From Phascolomyces articulosus (Eukaryota > Mucoromycota > Mucoromycetes > Mucorales > Lichtheimiaceae), in the NCBI GenBank assembly GCA_025677815.1, contig JAIXMP010000003.1, positions 1,116,001 to 1,180,000 of the forward strand: a stretch of DNA of 64,000 nucleotides, written 5' to 3'. The notes below the pieces were generated by a model. It was not told where the DNA came from. It saw only the letters and a list, made by a program, of their open reading frames with translations, and did not search any database. Positions 1 to 13,468 of the stretch are shown one piece after another; position 1 is the stretch's first letter, and every line of letters starts with the position of its first letter. Position numbers and translations under genes: made by a program.

Positions 1-1240
1 TTCATGGATTTTAGGTCGTTCATCTTGATTATTTAGTAAAACAGAATTGTTTAATAAACGAGTCATTGGAACAATAAAATATTTGGTTTCTGCTCCATGT
101 CGATCCAATTGTGATTTGATTTCATTAAATGCGTTATGACTTAGGTAACAATTTCCATCAAATGGCATAATCCAACGAGCGTTACTAATCGATCGTCCAT
201 GTTGTATGGCTGTATTTCGTCCACCGTTCTATATATTGATTCAACATTCAAAAAAAAAAAGATTCAGTTATAAAAATTGAGACAATGAGAAAGGGTGACG
301 ATGTGAAAAATGTAAAGGAATAAAAAAAGTAAAGAAAAACAATACATACATTATTCATGGCATAAAGATTCTTGTCATGATATGTATAATCCAAAGCACG
401 TAATTTTGCCACTTTTGAAAGTCGACGATAGTCATCCGAATGTAAAAAGTCAGGTTCAGTAAAATGCTCAAGTCGAAAATCGATTTGTTTATACTCTTCT
501 TCAACAAAGGGAACTCGAATATATTCCATTTTATATTTTTCCAATAAACGCACGACGGCAGCTTCATTAGCAGGATCGGATATACGGTTCAACAAAAAGA
601 TCTTGCGCAAGTTGGGAAACGAAGGTTCGTGCTCCAAAATGAAATGAAGATTGGATAGGGTCTGGCCCTCTTTGTGACGTGGGGGTAAGTCATTGCCAAT
701 GATACGATAGAGTAAAAGTTGATCACGTTGTGGTTCGTCGCCCAACACGCCTCCTGCTCCTCCTGGTCCTGTTTTTCTATTGCCATTACCACCGTACAAT
801 GGTGAATTCGATAAAGTAGAGGCTGTTTTTTCAAAGTTGAAAAAGGGCATGTATCCAAAAATAAATACAAAGAAAAGAACAATAACGCCTAAAAGACCGA
901 TTCTTCCCCATAGGGTTCGTTGTCGACGAAATCGTCGGCTATGGTTATTATTGTAAGAAAAGAATCGTCGTGGTTCCAACACTTTGTCTTTGATTGAAAA
1001 ATAAGATCTTCCAAAGGCGGATGATCGTTTATTATTATTATTATTGATGCTGCTGTCTCGTCGCGGTGGGTATCCGAGATCCACGGTAATATCTGACAGA
1101 TGAGAATTAAAGTTACCCATTCTGCGTTGTGTGGTGTTTTGAAAATCGAGGTGCTTTTTATTGATGGGGGATGGTGGAGGTGAAGAAGAAGAAGAAGATC
1201 GTGCAAGGTCTACATCATGTTTTATATACGGAGAAAACAT
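1..1240 (-). CDS. Type II membrane protein, glycosyltransferase-like, 3' part cut by the window edge
   Basis: Two exons are visible. Exon 1 runs from the ATG at 1240 to 350 (donor GTATGT), exon 2 starts at 228 after ATATAG and stays open to base 1, so the C-terminus lies outside the window. The N-terminus is Ser/Pro- and Asn-rich and basic. One hydrophobic segment near residues 114-135 (LLGVIVLFFVFIFGYMPFF) is followed by a Gly-rich stem, the layout of a Golgi type II membrane enzyme. The luminal part has the conserved-looking stretches LLYRIIGNDLPPRH, FLLNRISDP and, across the intron, NNGGRNTAIQHGRS and ARWIMPFDGNC. I recall similar RIIGNDLPPRH proteins of uncharacterised function in fungi and bacteria; the PFDGNC block could be a sugar-nucleotide site, but that is inference. 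Function is not established. The gene is transcribed away from the 5.7 kb spacer on its right. Confidence 0.7.
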
Positions 1241-4200
1241 AATGTAGAGAGAGAGAGGTAGGGCTGTGTATTATGACTCGTTGTAGTAATAGTAATAGTA
1301 TGTATGTATATGTATAAGTAAAAAAAAATGAGAGAGAGAAGAGAACTAAACAAAGTTTAGTTTTGTATTTGTTATGATATTCTTTTTTTTTTTGGGGGGA
1401 GAGACAAGAAAAAAAAGAGGGAGAGAAAGACACGCCTTTATTGTAACTAAGCAACAAGAATAAAGAAAGAAAGAAAAATAATAATGCGATATTCGGTGAA
1501 ACAAAGGTCACAATCATATCATCATCGTTCTATCATCCATTTGTCGTCTCTTCGCAACATTTGGCCTAGTAACACCCAAAAAGTATATTTTTATAAAAGA
1601 ATCCAGCCTTCTTCTCTCAGGTAAAAAAGCGAGGCTTATTATTTTTAGGGTGCTTCTGTTATGTATATATATAAATATATATAAAGGGCATGGTATGGTC
1701 CCTTGATTTTTTTTATTGTTCTCTCCCTTTTATTTCATTATATTTTGTCATTAAAAAACAACAACAACAACACATTCACTCCTATTATATTATATAACAA
1801 TCAATGCTATAGTAATTATAATAAGATTTTTCACTTATTATTTCAAGTATTGTATGAATTGAAAAAATGAATGATTTATATATGTAAGTATATACATATA
1901 CATATATAATAAGAAACCATACAAAAAATAAAAACCAAAAACAGGTTCTAGCCAAAAATGGTCAAGGATCTACGCAGTTTTTATAGCTTTGGGTGTGAAT
2001 TACCCAATGTTTCCCAATAAGAATCAGACCTCTTTAAAAATAACTTTTATAAGAATGGATTGCAGGTGATATAAAAACAACAACAACAAAGTTAAGTGAA
2101 GTTGGTTTAACCATGAAAAACAAACTATTTTTAGCCAAAGGGTTTGTGATTTATTTTTTCTTATTTCAGGTAATAAAATTTATATATTTTGTGAATAATT
2201 CGTTAGTTATAATTGTAGATCTTTAAAGAATTCTGAGAAAAATGAATTTCTCATCCAAAAGTGTACATTTTTTTATCATGCACATGTGTCTTGTGTCGTT
2301 GAGTTTTACGTTGTTGGGAAATTCAAGCGGTAAAAGAATTGCCAAGGAATGTTTACCACTAGTATAGTATTAGACGAAACCAACATTAACAACAGCAAAT
2401 CAACAAATTGTTTTGACGACCTATTGATCCAAGCTAACGTATTTATTATAATAAATAATCTTATCGATGTATATATATAAGAGCTCCGGTTCAAAAATGC
2501 AGAAAAAAAACCAAGTTGTACACGTTCTTTCGGTCTAAGCCCACTCTTATTTTTTTCTACCTAACAATCACCTAAAGCGGAGATCACTTTTTTTTTTGTA
2601 CCGGGTAAATTGATCAAAAAAGAACCTCACTAGTTTTACTTGGAAACACGTAGCTAGTACTGATTAATATTTCACGTATCATAATAAGCTACTATCACGA
2701 GTTTATTTTACATCATTTTTATAATTACCATTTTTTACCTGGATGATTAATGATAAGCCTTGTCATCCATTAATCCAGTCTTTTTTTCTTTTTATAATCA
2801 ATGTATCATGCTATTGACGATAATAAATGAAAAAGTGTAGAAAATAAAGTGGCTGAATAAAAAGCTTTTCGTGGCAAAGGTTAAAAACTTCTATATCTAA
2901 CTTTTAAAGGAATTTGCTAGCAAGTTGTCCTAAATTTGTTAATAATAAATAAATAAATAAATTATTGTACCATTCTTTTTCCTTTTACAACACCGTCAAG
3001 TATTTATAGAGAACTTGTTATCTGTGTTGTTTATTGTTGTGTCATCGGATCAACGGGTACTACTTATAATAGTGATCGATTTTAGTATTCGTCCTTGGCT
3101 GTATGAAATTTGGTGGGGGGTACCAAATAAAAAATCTTAAAATTATTTGATGGATGGATGTGAGTGCTTTTAAACAAAAGCTTATCGGTAATATATGTCA
3201 AGAGTCATAAAAAGTTTTATCTTTAGACCCTCAAACGTTTTAACAAAGTTCATCTGTTGCATCCTTAATAATATAGATGGTACTGTTTACTAATAAATTT
3301 AAAATTTATTCTGCTTTTGTTTTAGATTGTAATCAAGCTAGACATAATCATTCCACTACTTAATAAACATATATGCTGCGGTGATAATTCAGTGCTAGGT
3401 TTAAATGAGACCCATGGATTATATAACCTTTTAATAAATTGTTCAAGTTCTTCAAATAATCCGTGATAACTATGGTCATATACTTCATTTTTCCACATAA
3501 AAGAGAACGAGATACGCAAAACTGCATTTGAATAAAAGACAAGCTGTTATCTTCTGCATTATAGAGATTGATAAATGAGTGATTATTATCAAACCATTGT
3601 AAAAAATATATTCGTAATTTTCAAAACTGGCACCTTTAGCAAGTGTATTAAGGGTACAAAGAGAATGGTATGGCTATTTTTTTTTATAATTGAAGAACAT
3701 CTTTGACTTTTCAGTCAATGCTCTCGACATGTTCATATTCTTTACTTATGATGATGAAATTGCAGGTTCAGAATGTATGCGCATAGAAAATTTTTTTACA
3801 TATGGGGCATGATGTAGCATTGTAGCACAGCATATTTCTGGATGTTATTCTTCGTGCACTGACCAGGAACCATTCCTCCAGCTACTAATGCTCAACCATG
3901 TAAACAAGTATTTGTTGTAGTTGGCCATCACGACGTTTAACATTAAGTTATTAAAGAAGAATAAAAGTAGTTGGCCTGTATCATATGGAGGTAAAATCTC
4001 CAGTTTCTCAAATAGTGCATATTTACTATTCTTCACGTACAATTACAATATCCATTTGCATGAATTTAATTACACTCATTCATTTGCTTGCCAGAAGGAC
4101 TAGGGCAAAAAAAAGTTACTTACTTGTGTAGATATAAGACCGATTTTTATAGTTTATTCCAAATACAGGGATTTACATATTTTGTGAGTATTAATGACAA

Positions 4201-6960
4201 AAGGGTTGATGGGTAAATATAAAGAGGGATAAGCGTAGAAAAGTATGAGAGGAATGACAGTGGTATATGGTGGAGAGAAAATCAAATTAATACAAGGCCG
4301 TGAATGGATGAAAGGAGAGCGAGACAAGTATAAAAAGGTGGAGAAAAATAATCACCCGTCAAATGATGATGATATACGAGGAGTGGAAGAGTGTGAGTGT
4401 GTGTATGCATGTGGGAAAGAGATTATGAAAAATCGAAGGTCGATCTTTTTTCTTTTTTTTATGTTTATGTCCGTTGGCCATCTGCGATTCAGGATTATGT
4501 GATGATGTATTGCTATATGCTACAAAGAACTTACAAAAAAAAATCACGGATGAGAATCTGAAATTCGAAAATCATAATCACACTACTGATAAAAAAAACT
4601 GAAACGAAAATTTACTTGTTTTTAAGTACTGGACCGCTCCCCCTTATAAACCGTAGCTCATAAGAAGATCCCAGTGCCTGTGCCGCTAAGGATGGTACAC
4701 CCAACAACGTATGAGATTAGCCTATGCTCTTATACAAAAAGAAACAGCAGATGCTCTTTTTCTGTATCTCGGGTCATGTCCGCGAAAAATGGGAAAAAGG
4801 TCAATTTTTTTCCCTATTATATAATTCAAGATATGTTATCCCATTTGTATCAACCTTTTATCATTATCATTATCATGATATCTGCTCCCCATATTATAAA
4901 AAAGCAGTTACCAACAACAGCTAAAACAATCTTTTAATAATTATTGGCAAATCTATTTAGTAAAACATATTATAAGCAAGAGATCCTTGTTCATACTATA
5001 ATATATTATAAAATTATATTGACAGCCTTGATGATGCTTGTCATCTTTGCCAATGAATAATAAAAAGGGGAAAATCATCATTTAATAAACAGTTTTGATT
5101 AACTCATTCTGAGGCTTTTAACGTCATCATTTTATAGTTAATTCTTTTTTTAGTGTAAGAAAAAAAAATACATGTCCTCCAGAGTCAATTTTTTTTTTAC
5201 TTTTGTGATCGATCAATTCTTTGCTCAATGTCATGTGTGTTATAGACGGGATAGTGAAGGAAACTTTACATATCACCACCACTATATCTACTACTACTAC
5301 TGCTACTTCTACTGATTCCAGAATGACAACATATAAAACTTCAAACAATGTGTTCATCATCCTACACTGGAATTAAAACATATAAAAATAGAATCAATAA
5401 TAAACGTAGCACAATAATAAATTATATTGGCATTCTATTTATTGTAAGTGTTGTTGCATAATTGATTTATATTTATGATGGAGCAGCATCCTAAATAACT
5501 ATAAAGTTAAACAAAAAGCAGAAAAGGGGAAAGCAACACATTGTAGTGCCACTTCTACTCATTTCATTTCTTTATTACATAAAAGTTATATATTTGCATT
5601 CATTCAACTTTTAAAAGCGGTATATATATATATATAAATACACCAAACCTGTAGTATATAAGTTATTTCTTTTACATAATAATACAATATATAGCACTAA
5701 CATGTCATAAATGCATTTATTACTATTGCTTACTATATATAATGTAAAAGAACAGGTTAAATTACAATGAGAATATTGATAAATCTACAATGTAATCGCT
5801 ATATTTAGTTAGCTGCAGAGGTCAAATGTTCACTGCTTGATAAAGCAAAGGAATATGACCGATGATCTCTCGTTTCCGAAAATTTCACCATTCATTTTTA
5901 ATACAAAATTCAACCCCCAATACGGGTGGTAGACCGAGCATAGTAAAATTTTTATGCTTTGTTACGTATGTATTTTTCCTCCTATAAACATTACTGTTTG
6001 TATTTTTATGAGCCCATGGTCTGTAGAGTTGATAACTTTTACTTTAAATATATAGAAGTTTCTCAATGACTTGTATTATCTAACGGTGATACTTAATAAG
6101 AAATATCTTCTTTATAGTTATACCACTATTATTATGTTGTATATTAATATATGTAATATAAAATATTTTTTGTTATCTAGTGAATAGCCAACCTATACAT
6201 CTGATACAAAATATTATACAAAGATGGATAAAGCACGGGGTACCTTCTAATTCGTATGGTTATATGCTTATTCTATTAATAAATTAAAAGTGGCAGGTAC
6301 CAATGAAGAAAAAAAGCCCTTATTATTACCCTTTGCCTAACCATCATAGTTCTTAATTAGTTAATGACAAAGAAACTTTTATATATATAATAAAAAAAAC
6401 ATATACCTTAATTTAGTTTTTTCATTGTCTATAAAAAAATAAAAAATAGACCCACATCCAGGAAGTTCAGAAGGTAATTTTAAAGTTGTTAGATGCTACA
6501 TATTCAATAATAGAAATGGAATAATTAAAGTTATTTGGTGTCAATAGTATATGCTTGACGCGTTTGTTATTGGATGATCTTTTTTTATCCGCAGGTTAAC
6601 TTTATACAGAAGTTTTTTTTTTATAAGAGATGGAGACGTATAATAAGAATTTTTTCCTCCCTAAAATTCACAATAATAATTCTTCATCACGTGCTGTATA
6701 ATGAACGTTTATAAAAAAAAGGAATAATCTCTTTTTTCCATCCAAATGTCAAAATGTATAAAATAGTGATATGCAATGCATAAATATGTAATATGTAAAA
6801 AAGAGTTTATACATAATCATTCATCAAGTAAAATATAATAATACACGAGAGAATGTAAATAATAATGTATGTATATATACAAAGAGCATTGGGAAAGAGT
6901 GGGGGGTGTAAAAGAACAAACGAAACGACGGAGTAATAATTATACATTTAGTTTGCATGA
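1241..6960. other. Gene-empty AT-rich spacer, 5.7 kb
   Basis: Only short, non-overlapping ORFs with no recognisable domain occur here. The first few hundred bases next to 1240 are purine/pyrimidine tracts that probably include the promoter and 5' leader of the membrane-protein gene. Short coding-looking scraps (about 3320-3530 and 4620-4720, minus strand) cannot be extended through splice sites. I see no tRNA-like cloverleaf, no inverted terminal repeats and no transposase motif. It may hold decayed mobile DNA or noncoding RNA, but nothing in the sequence proves either. Confidence 0.5.
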
Positions 6961-6967
6961 ATGACTA

Positions 6968-9138
6968 TTATCGACGACGATCCTGCTCATCTTGTCGATG
7001 ACTTGCCAATTTATTTTCAATCAAATCCAACATTCTTTGTTGAATCATACCACACCGTTGTATTCTCAAAGTATGTAATTGTCCCTGAGAATGGTCCACC
7101 AATGCTCGTAGACTATGACAAGATACTTCACTACATCCTACCAGTTGAATTTCTTGTAACCAATATAAATCCTTCAATACGGAGTCCAAAGATGCTTTTA
7201 CCGTCCATAATTCCAATCGTTTCAAACGTGTCAATCCACGTAATGCATCCATTCGTGTCACCCATTTTGCCGTATGTACCAATTGTAATTCTTCCAATTG
7301 TTTCATGGATCCAATGGCTTCCATTACAGGATCCGTCACAAACGTCCCCCATCGCAAGCAAAGTCGTTTCAGCGTGGTATTATTACTAAAGAACCATCGC
7401 CAGGCGGTTTCGGAAGGGACCTGATGTTGTTGAATCCCTAAATCAAGCCGTGTTAAATGACATGTACGATGTTGAAGAATCATCAGTAATTCATCTGGGA
7501 TTTCTTGCATACACCAAAGTGTCAAATCCGTCAATAATGGACATTGTTGTAAAAATCCACATAGCACTCGACCATTGAATTGTAAGTATTTACATGAAAA
7601 GGTCGAGAGGTGATGAAGTTGGGTTAATTGTTCGAGTTGGGACCAATCGGAAGGATTTGCTGTTTGACGGTTCATGCTAGACACACCCTCTCCCAATGAA
7701 AGAGCTTGGAGTGTGGATTCATGTTGTTTTAAAATGGGTATAATTTCACTAGCACCATATCCTGCTGCTTCTCGAGTAATTAACTCTCGTAGTCCTTTGT
7801 CACCTCCTCTACAACGATTGTAATGTACTAAAGATGTTTCAGACGACCCACCCTCCACCTGTCGTGCATATTCGATCCATTGTTGCTGCTGTTGTTGATG
7901 TGTACCCCATGAATTGCATTCAATATATTGTAATAAAGGACACCACCGATAAAACATTTCCAAATCAATCGATCGTTCACTTGGCCATTTATAAAAATCT
8001 GAATCCGCTTCAATATTCGCAATCACCAAACATTTTAATTTTGGACATCGTTGTAAAATAGGTGCAGTTCTTTTATCTTTGTGAAGTACTGTATTCAGGC
8101 ACAGATAGGTAATATTGAATGGTTCAGGACTTGGTTGTACAATGCCTGGTACTTTTTGTTCATGTGACGACCCCATTTCGTGTTCGTATTCCATAGTGGG
8201 TGGTTCTGTGTCATAGACGTCGGGTGGTGCATAAGAATTCACCGAGTATGAGAAATGTGTCAGTTTTGGACAGGTTTCCATCACTTTGAGAAAGGCCATA
8301 TTGTAATTATGATGGGTGAAAGTGAGTTCCTTTAGCTGATTGGAGATGGATCGTAAACCAGTAATAAATCGTGGTTGTTGGATAATCACACATTTATAAA
8401 ATTCTATTACAAGGGAGAGGTAATGGGTTATTATCAGAAAATAAATATCTATGTTTTATGATTCATGTGGAAAGTAAAATTGAACCATCTTTCTCTCTTT
8501 TTGCATCCCAACGCATCACATCACATATTACATACAAGCAAGCAATGATTACCAAGAACGACAAAAATTTCGTCGTCTCTTTAACAAAAAAAAAAGTTCT
8601 CTCACACATCAATCCCCCCCTCCCTTTCATTTTTTTTATCGTTCCTCACAACTACCTCACTTTATAGATATGCTTTACCTAAAGTACGTGGGCTACAGCC
8701 GCAGGATGAAAGAATTGATAATATGCTATGCACTTGCTCCTCACTGCAACGTAAAAGAACAATATCTTGTACATGAGGTCCCAAACATTGAATTATTCTT
8801 GGACATAACGACACCGCCTTGCCATCAGTATTATTAACCTCGGACGACGGTGTGATTTCTATCTTTCGCCAAAGCATGGTCGCATATTGAGGTATCAGTT
8901 GAAACCAAAGTGTGGAAACAACCATGCATTCTAAACAATCTTGTTGAGAAAGTCGTGAAAAGATATTATGAATAATATCATATGGGAGTTTGTTTAAAAA
9001 ATTGATATAATCATTGTCTGACACAGAAGTCTCCGCATTTTTAGGTTGTTGGGAAAGTGTCGATATAATATTCTTGTTATTGGTTGCATTATGTAGAGCA
9101 TGAAATGGGTCTGAAGCCATGTTAATGATGCCCGTCAT
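6968..9138 (-). CDS. F-box/leucine-rich-repeat protein
   Basis: Two exons: 9138-8679 and 8403-6968, joined across a 274-base intron (donor GTAAAG, acceptor GTAATAG); the join reads TLEFYKCVIIQQPRF. An in-frame ATG at 9177 would add 13 hydrophobic residues; I prefer the ATG at 9138 (MTGIINMAS). Residues about 47-95 form an F-box (NKLPYDIIHNIFSRLSQQD, then LWFQLIP and MLWRKIEI). The rest is a run of irregular leucine-rich repeats with spaced patterns such as CPKLTHFSY, CPKLKCLVI, CPLLTDLTLW, LTRLDLGI and LKRLELW. F-box proteins of this type bind Skp1 and present substrates to SCF ubiquitin ligases; many Mucoromycota carry large families of them. The substrate cannot be deduced. It lies in tandem with the kinase gene upstream of it on the same strand. 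Confidence 0.85.
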
Positions 9139-9561
9139 TTTGCACGCAAGATGAAGAGAAAAAAAAAATAGAGTCAAAAGAAAGAAGGAAAAAAAAAAAA
9201 GAAAGGGTAAAAGTTGTCCTTTATTATTTCTACTTCATGGGTAACTTGTGTGTATTTTTTTATATTTTGTGTTTTCTGTTTTGTGTAGGATGATGAAAAT
9301 TCAAACTTATTTTGTGTGCAAGTATGTGTGTGTGTGTTTGTATATGTATATATAAAAAGTATGAGTGTGGGTATTATTGTTCAAAACTTTGTATATTGTT
9401 GCCTGTGTGCGTGTGTATAATTTCTTATACTCTGCTGAAAAAAGAAAACTTTGTTGGGAATTCATGCAACATTGGAATTGATTTTTTTTATATGTATGAA
9501 AAAAAAAGTAGTACAAAAAAATTATTTGAAAAGAAGAACTTGAAGAAGAAAAATAAAAACT
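9139..9561. other. Spacer between F-box gene start and kinase gene stop
   Basis: About 420 bases holding the 5' leader of the F-box gene and the 3' end of the kinase gene. It contains A-rich tracts and TG/TA-rich simple sequence at about 9315-9360. No gene is visible. Confidence 0.6.
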
Positions 9562-12302
9562 CTATTTACACCATTCTTTGCTGTACAATGAAACTGCTCT
9601 CGTCGTATTCGATTCCCAATCTGAACACATTTGAATAGGGGAAAGCATGGGTATGGATGGCAAGTCAAATGTTCCTTGCTGTTGATGGGGTTGTGATTGT
9701 TGTTGCTGTTGTTCTACAATAGCCTTTTTTGTTCGAAGACTTTGAGTACTACTTCTTCTACTACTATGACTTATACTATGATTCTTGCTATTGTTGGATA
9801 ATGCTGAAGTGGATCTATTGTGATGATGATGATGATGAAGAGGACTAAGTGTCTTTTGTGTCTTAGAAGTAGTCGTCGTAGTAGTAGTCGTTGTAGTAGG
9901 ATAAGGTGGCTTCTTTTTTCTAAAAATACTCATGGAAGGTTGTTGTTGTGGTATAGGTGGTGGTGCTGGTGAGGAGGATGCTATGGTATCTTGTAGTTGT
10001 TCTTGTTCTATGGATGAAGATCGTTGTCTTTGCTGTTGTTGACTAAAACCACCAAAATCATAAGAACTAGCACTTCTTCCAATATTAGCAGCAGCAATAC
10101 GTAAAGAAGTTAATGATGGTTTTTTCCTTTGTAATCGATCAATGGTTTTACTCTTGGATAATCGTAACACACCTTTAATATCTTGTGCCATATTACTACT
10201 ACTTGGTTTTGGATTCACTGATTGCTGTTGTTGTGATTGTCGTGGTGATGCAGGTGTTTTGGGTGGTCCCATGGCAACCCCTTTTGCCCAAAGTAAACTT
10301 TTTCGTTGAGGTTGTGGTTCGGGTGGAGGAGATATGTTTTCATTATTATTATTATTATCATTAGTTGTTGTTGAAGGTAATTGTTTAATTAAAATACAAG
10401 GTATAGTAGAAGTTGTTGTTGTTGTCGTTGTCGTGCTCGGAGGAGATGTGGATGTTGTTGTACTCTTAGTTCTAGCGGATGAATTTCTTTTTCCTTCTTC
10501 ATCAGATATTGTAGTATCAGCAGTAATTGAATGATGAGCATTCATTTTCGAGGATAAAAAGGTCGAATTTAAAGCATCCACTGCATTGATTCGTTTGGTG
10601 GGATCAAAGGTAAGAAATTGTTGCAATAAGTCAAGCATGGGTTGAGTGGCAGTAGGTAGGACAATGGATAAAGGTTTCGGAGACAACTATAGATAATTTT
10701 CACACGACCCAAACGTTACCCATAACGAAACGAACAAATCATGTTGAGTATTTCTTTTTTCCTTCAATAACAATAAAAAAGAAGTAGTGATACAGTAATT
10801 TATGTTTGATCATTTACCTGAGGAAAATCAAATCCCATTTTACGAGCTAATCGAATTCCATCTGACCAATCTCGACGTGGATCAGGTGGTGGTGAAATTG
10901 GAGGTTGTTGTTGTTGCTGCACTATGTCATGTTGTTGATGTTGTTGCTGTGGTGGTGATTGCTGTTGATGATGATTTAAAGGAGGCAAGGAAGGAGGATG
11001 TTGAGAAGTAATTGTGGTCTTTTTAGTGATAGCAGAAGTGGAGGAAGAAGGAGTTTGTTGATCTGATGATTTCTTTAATAGTGGTGTTAATCGACGCTGT
11101 TTTATTACAATGGTACCTAATGGATTGCCCAATATTTGACAAATTCTATAGAGTTGATCGATTTCAGACCGACCAGGGAAAATGGGTTTTAAGGTCACTA
11201 ATTCGGCAAAGATGGCACCGACTGCCCATATATCGACAGGATGTGAATATTGTGTTGAATGTAAAAGGACTTCAGGTGCTCGATACCTTTTTCAATAAAT
11301 GAGATAGAAGGTCGTTAGTTTTTTTTTTTATTTTCGAACTGAAATGGTAATACCATCATGATAGAATAAAAGAAATTCATCCATTACCATCGTGTGCTAA
11401 CATATTCAGTATAGGGTGGTTTACTTTTGATTTCACGAGCAAGACCAAAATCAGCCAATTTAATTATCATTTCATCTTCTTTTTGGGCGTTATCGTTATT
11501 GCTTATTTGTTGACCTTGTGATTTCATTGTTTTCTTATTCTTGAACCCAATTAAAAGGTTCTCAGGTTTCATATCTCTATGAAATATACCTTGTTGATGT
11601 AAATGGGCTAATGCTGTTAATGTTTGTCGTCTAATATATAAAGTAGTCATAAATTGAATATTATTAGGAGATGTCTTTGAGCATCCAATCTGTATCCATG
11701 AAATTCGAGGGGTTGATGATGATGACTGTATTGATGATGATGAGAAGGAAGGAGGTTGGTGGGTAATAATAATCGGGAGGCGCAAGTATAAGAAAAAAAA
11801 AAGATGAAAAATATTTACAAAATAGATCGAACTTCTGAGTGTTCAAGTGGTCGTTCAGCCTCGCGTCGTTGTTTGATCAGCTGGTATAAATTGCCTCCAT
11901 TCATGTATTCCATAACAAAATAAAGTTCTTTGGCGGGACCAACATAACTATCATACAGTTTGACAATGTTGGGATGAAGAGCGAGATTTTTTAATGTTCG
12001 ATATTCGCGTGCATTACTACAATCGCCTTTGGATGTCTTTTTCATAATCTTGATGGCAACCTAAAAAAGAATACCATTCGACTTGGTCAATTATTTCGGT
12101 ATTTCTATTTCTTTCCATTCATCTCGAACAAGTTGAACTTTATGTTTTTTTTTTGGTGATAGGGGAAATAATCATTGGATATTTGTCACTTTACAATTTC
12201 ATGCGATGATTTAGTTACAGCTCGATGAACAGTACCAAAAGAACCAGTGCCTACTTGTTCCAAAAGATCATATTCATGATGAGGTGTACCACGTTTGGCC
12301 AT
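9562..12302 (-). CDS. CMGC protein kinase of the MAK/ICK/MOK (Ime2/Crk1) type
   Basis: Five exons: 12302-12195, 12060-11819, 11630-11388, 11286-10818 and 10686-9562, all with GT-AG borders and continuous frame. The kinase domain is complete: Gly loop [16 protein letters not shown] lysine, HRDMKPEN catalytic loop, ADFGLA, activation segment [15 protein letters not shown] with a TEY motif, and [12 protein letters not shown]. The block [17 protein letters not shown] and the end [16 protein letters not shown] are typical of the MAK/ICK/MOK (RCK) group, which includes the fungal meiosis and morphogenesis kinases Ime2 and Crk1. Two insertions are unusual: a charged loop between ENLLIGF and ADFGLA, and a Gln/Pro-rich insert of about 75 residues after [12 protein letters not shown]. 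The roughly 330-residue C-terminal tail is Ser/Thr/Gln/His-rich and probably disordered. Divergent from the PP2C gene across a 1.2 kb spacer. Confidence 0.9.
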
Positions 12303-13468
12303 ATGAATTAAAAATGCTTAAAGAAGAAGCCAACGAAGAAAAGAGAAAAGAGGAATGTTTAAAATCAAAAAGAGAGAAAGAGGGAAAGAGGAAAATATAT
12401 ATTTAGGAGAATGAAAAAAAATCATATTATAAATTGATAGTAAGAGAAAGCGATTGACTTCCTTAATAGATTGGATAATAATAATAATAATAAGATATAA
12501 ATGTGATGATATAATGTGTGTATTATGCCTGTGGTAGTATATGTATGTCGTGTGCGTGTATATGTGTATATCTAAATACCAAATAGTCTGGATAATTTGA
12601 CACTTTTAGGTTCGTGCTCGTAAATCAATTAGGGCAAAAATATATTATAATAGTAACCCGCTCTTCGCTGATGCCTACTGCTGCTGTTCCCCTTTTTTTT
12701 TTGTTATAGAAAAAACATTTACACCACTTGGTAACTTGCTAAAAATAAAAAGGGAGCAGCAAATTGTTTTATTTTGGGGGACTGCCATGGGGGTCAATTT
12801 TTGGTACGTTAAAAAAAAGGTGACCCGATTCAAAATCATCATTATCAAGAAGAAGATTATAATTAATATAATGAACGTCATATAGATATATTCTCTCCTT
12901 TCTAATCCTTATAATTAGTTACTAAATCTTATTTATCAGGAATTCAAGAATGTAATAACATTTTATAATTGATAACAAATGTTTATATATAAAATCCAAT
13001 GCAAAATGACAACAACAGCAGTACCGTGTTACAATAATTGCTGGTCATTCATTTTGATAAAACATGTGGTAAATATGAATCATTGTAAAAAAAATAGTTC
13101 GAAGATCTCGTGTCCTACCTTTGTCATACAGCAATCAGAAAATGTCTCCCACCTTCAAAATACTAAAAAAAGCGGCGTAAAAAAAAAAAAAGAAAAACGC
13201 CACCATTTTTCTCAACCTCGTGTTGGATATAAAATAGTTGATTGAATAGTATATGAATCATTAGTGTCAATTGTGAATCTATGATAGTACCTATCTATAG
13301 GGTCTCTTATGGCCATTTAGTACCACAGTTTTTTATTCGGTTATGTTTGCAGTTAGTTACATGATTATGCATAAAAAAAACCTTATAAAAAAATAAAACG
13401 CGAAAAATTTATATATATATATATATATAAAACAGTGTGCAAAATACACCCTTTAAAGTTTCTTTTTT
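12303..13468. promoter_or_regulatory. Divergent intergenic region between kinase and PP2C genes
   Basis: This 1.2 kb stretch must hold the promoters of both the minus-strand kinase and the plus-strand phosphatase. It is AT-rich, with an ATA-trinucleotide run near 12477-12495 and a TA dinucleotide run at about 13409-13430, just upstream of the phosphatase start. I cannot assign individual transcription-factor sites. Confidence 0.5.

Noticed and set aside
889..1206. 105-residue minus-strand ORF and other ORFs overlapping the first gene
   Set aside because: Alternate-frame shadows of the membrane-protein exon, with biased composition and no motif.
4674..4937. 87-residue ORF in the left spacer as a small gene
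   Set aside because: Composition follows the local AT-rich sequence, with no conserved-looking motif and no supporting splice or promoter evidence.
6961..7389. 142-residue plus-strand ORF opposite the F-box/LRR gene
   Set aside because: Antisense shadow of the LRR exon; the minus strand has F-box and LRR patterns and a clean splice join.
9327..9345. TG-rich run between F-box and kinase genes as a CRISPR-like or tandem array
   Set aside because: Plain dinucleotide microsatellite without unique spacers.
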